Source: Spirosoma rhododendri
GTDB taxonomy: Bacteria > Bacteroidota > Bacteroidia > Cytophagales > Spirosomataceae
Direction: 5' to 3'
Length of the DNA stretch: 64,000 bases
NCBI RefSeq assembly: GCF_012849055.1
Contig: NZ_CP051677.1
Coordinates: forward strand, 4,293,001-4,357,000
The position numbers and the translations under genes were made by a program. This document shows positions 62,825-64,000 of this stretch, piece after piece (the first letter of the stretch is position 1; every line of letters begins with the position of its first letter). A model generated the notes under the pieces. It did no database searches. It had not been told where the DNA came from and was given only the letters and a program-made list of their open reading frames with translations.

Positions 62825-64000
62825 GCTCATTAAAATACCTCTGAAAATTTTAATTTTCACCCCTGACCTCAGTCGGTTAATTGATCATATTCAGAGGTTT
62901 AAATAATATTATTTGAGCATTGGTGAAGAAAAATCGGCAAGCAATACTGTGCCGCTTTTCTTCACCAAAACAGCTCATCCGATCAATATTGACTGCGCTT
63001 TTGTTAATATCGGCTAATTCTAGATTTTCTATCATTCTTTGTGTAACTACCAATGTATCGAAGACTGATCATTTGCCAGGTATAATCATCGGTAGACCGG
63101 CAGATAAAAACAAGCAAGTGTTATAATTTGAACGGCACCACTTCTATCTAAATCTTATATCAGAGCCTGGTTTTATGTACAATTGTATTAACTAGTTTCA
63201 TCTAATTAGTCAATTATCAATTCTGTTAATCATATAATAGAAAGGATGTCTAAGGAATGACTTAGTTCTATAAAAATAACAGCGTTGATTGATTCACATA
63301 AAAAATAATAGGAATTGTACCTTACAACATACAATTGATGTTGACTTTTATGCACTTATGTATTAATCATACTAAAAATAGTGCTACTCTCAGTTAAGTA
63401 CTTTTTAATAACTACCAGACCTAATTGCAGTATTGGAATGCGCAACTAGTAAGCATTAATAGCTCTAGCAAATAAGTGACAATGACTGAACGGGCGACAT
63501 ATCATAAGCTGGCGACCTACCTAAGGCTACCGCTGGCATACCAGATCGTTCAGCAAAAGAAATTAGACAATAACTAGTTGATAGTCAAATCAATACTAAT
63601 AGAAATTTCAGCATTGTTGATCGATTTATGGCATTTGGAGACTGCGTTATTTCTCAGTAAACGATCTTACCTGACACATATGCTAATTCACGCATTGTGC
63701 TCGTGTTGTCTCTATAATTTATCATATGCCACATCGATGTAAAATGTATCAGGAACGAAGTTCAACCACATGAGTCCATCCATTGTATACTGAGCGGATT
63801 ATAACTTTACCTCTACGACTGGTTTTTTTCCGGTTCTGTGTTGGATTTGCGATACACAGTAGATCAGTCGGGGCGGTGCTTAAAGTCAAGCTATACGGTG
63901 ACAGCCTTATCTCTTTCGTAAAAACGCATAGTAAAATTCATAAGTAACTAATTATCAGCAACCTGACTCTACGCAGAGTTTTATCGATAGATGAAGCACA
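62825..64000. other. AT-rich region without a convincing gene
   Basis: The last 1.18 kb is visibly AT-rich, in sharp contrast to the rest of the window. It has no frame longer than about 70 codons with a recognisable product. Two patches are less AT-rich: 63482-63577, a 31-codon frame beginning MTERATYHKLATYL, and about 63810-63910. Either could be a worn-out gene fragment. A clear hairpin is at 62922-62966. This could be an island edge or eroded mobile DNA. Confidence 0.5.
62922..62966. repeat. hairpin in the AT-rich region
   Basis: GGTGAAGAAAA (62922-62932) is an exact complement of TTTTCTTCACC (62956-62966); CGGCA/TGCCG extends the stem inward, leaving a ten-base loop. It could act as a terminator about 100 bases after treY. 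Confidence 0.65.

Noticed and set aside
62920..63126. 68-codon frame in the AT-rich end
   Set aside because: It spans a hairpin, has no family resemblance and begins inside AT-rich non-coding-like sequence.
63780..63930. Possible transposase remnant
   Set aside because: Two frames are open for about 40 codons, but neither shows a recognisable transposase motif.

Overview
The window looks like chromosomal DNA of a GC-rich member of the Bacteroidota, most likely a Spirosoma-like member of the Cytophagales. The reasons are: promoters of the Bacteroidota type (TTG or TTTG, 19-20 bases, TAnnTTTG); the gene order coaX / outer-membrane protein / lptC; a Rho factor with a long Asn/Arg-rich insert; many small lipoproteins; and Gfo/Idh-type enzymes with twin-arginine-like leaders. 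Genus assignment is inference. I saw no rRNA, tRNA, CRISPR array or intact insertion sequence.

Layout. 1-3.8 kb: SCO1-like copper chaperone (cut by the window edge) and lipoprotein cytochrome c, facing lptC, an outer-membrane protein and coaX. 4-6.6 kb: rho with a long leader. 6.8-10 kb: response regulator, fatty-acid-hydroxylase-type membrane enzyme, small acetyltransferase, acyl-CoA dehydrogenase. 10.1-13.6 kb: large hybrid histidine kinase. 13.8-17.3 kb: kinase-fold-like orphan, FAD-dependent dehydrogenase, Nudix hydrolase. 17.4-25.9 kb: two export systems back to back, a type I secretion-like operon (membrane subunit without ATPase, HlyD, TolC) and an RND pump. 26-29.2 kb: SGNH-like protein, ECF sigma factor and a predicted envelope-spanning partner. 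29.3-35.8 kb: PQQ-type sugar dehydrogenase, GNAT, PLP dehydratase, sugar isomerase, semialdehyde dehydrogenase, SDR. 35.9-37.1 kb: folE-queD pterin pair. 37.3-44.9 kb: metallo-hydrolase, orphan membrane protein, then a sugar-related run (Gfo/Idh, sugar MFS, GHMP kinase, amine permease). 45-47.5 kb: two coiled-coil membrane proteins. 47.6-54.9 kb: flavin monooxygenase, SDR, AraC regulator, orphans, chromate transporter, 2OG-Fe oxygenase, superoxide dismutase. 55.3-58 kb: recR, clpS, solute symporter. 58-62.8 kb: treZ-treY, the maltooligosaccharide route to trehalose. 62.8-64 kb: AT-rich stretch without a convincing gene.

Two patterns cut across the window. First, four otherwise intact genes (rho, tolC-like, flavin monooxygenase, treZ) are each broken by a run of five G or C where six would restore the frame, always in the same codon phase. 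A shared consensus error is the likeliest cause, but it deserves a direct test. Second, many gaps between genes hold long inverted repeats with arms of about 19-40 bases. Arms match within an element, yet elements differ from each other; at least two families keep a recognisable central sequence while both arms changed together. Several elements start or end inside a stop codon, and one encodes the last residues of its neighbour. This repeat system is the best candidate for something undescribed.
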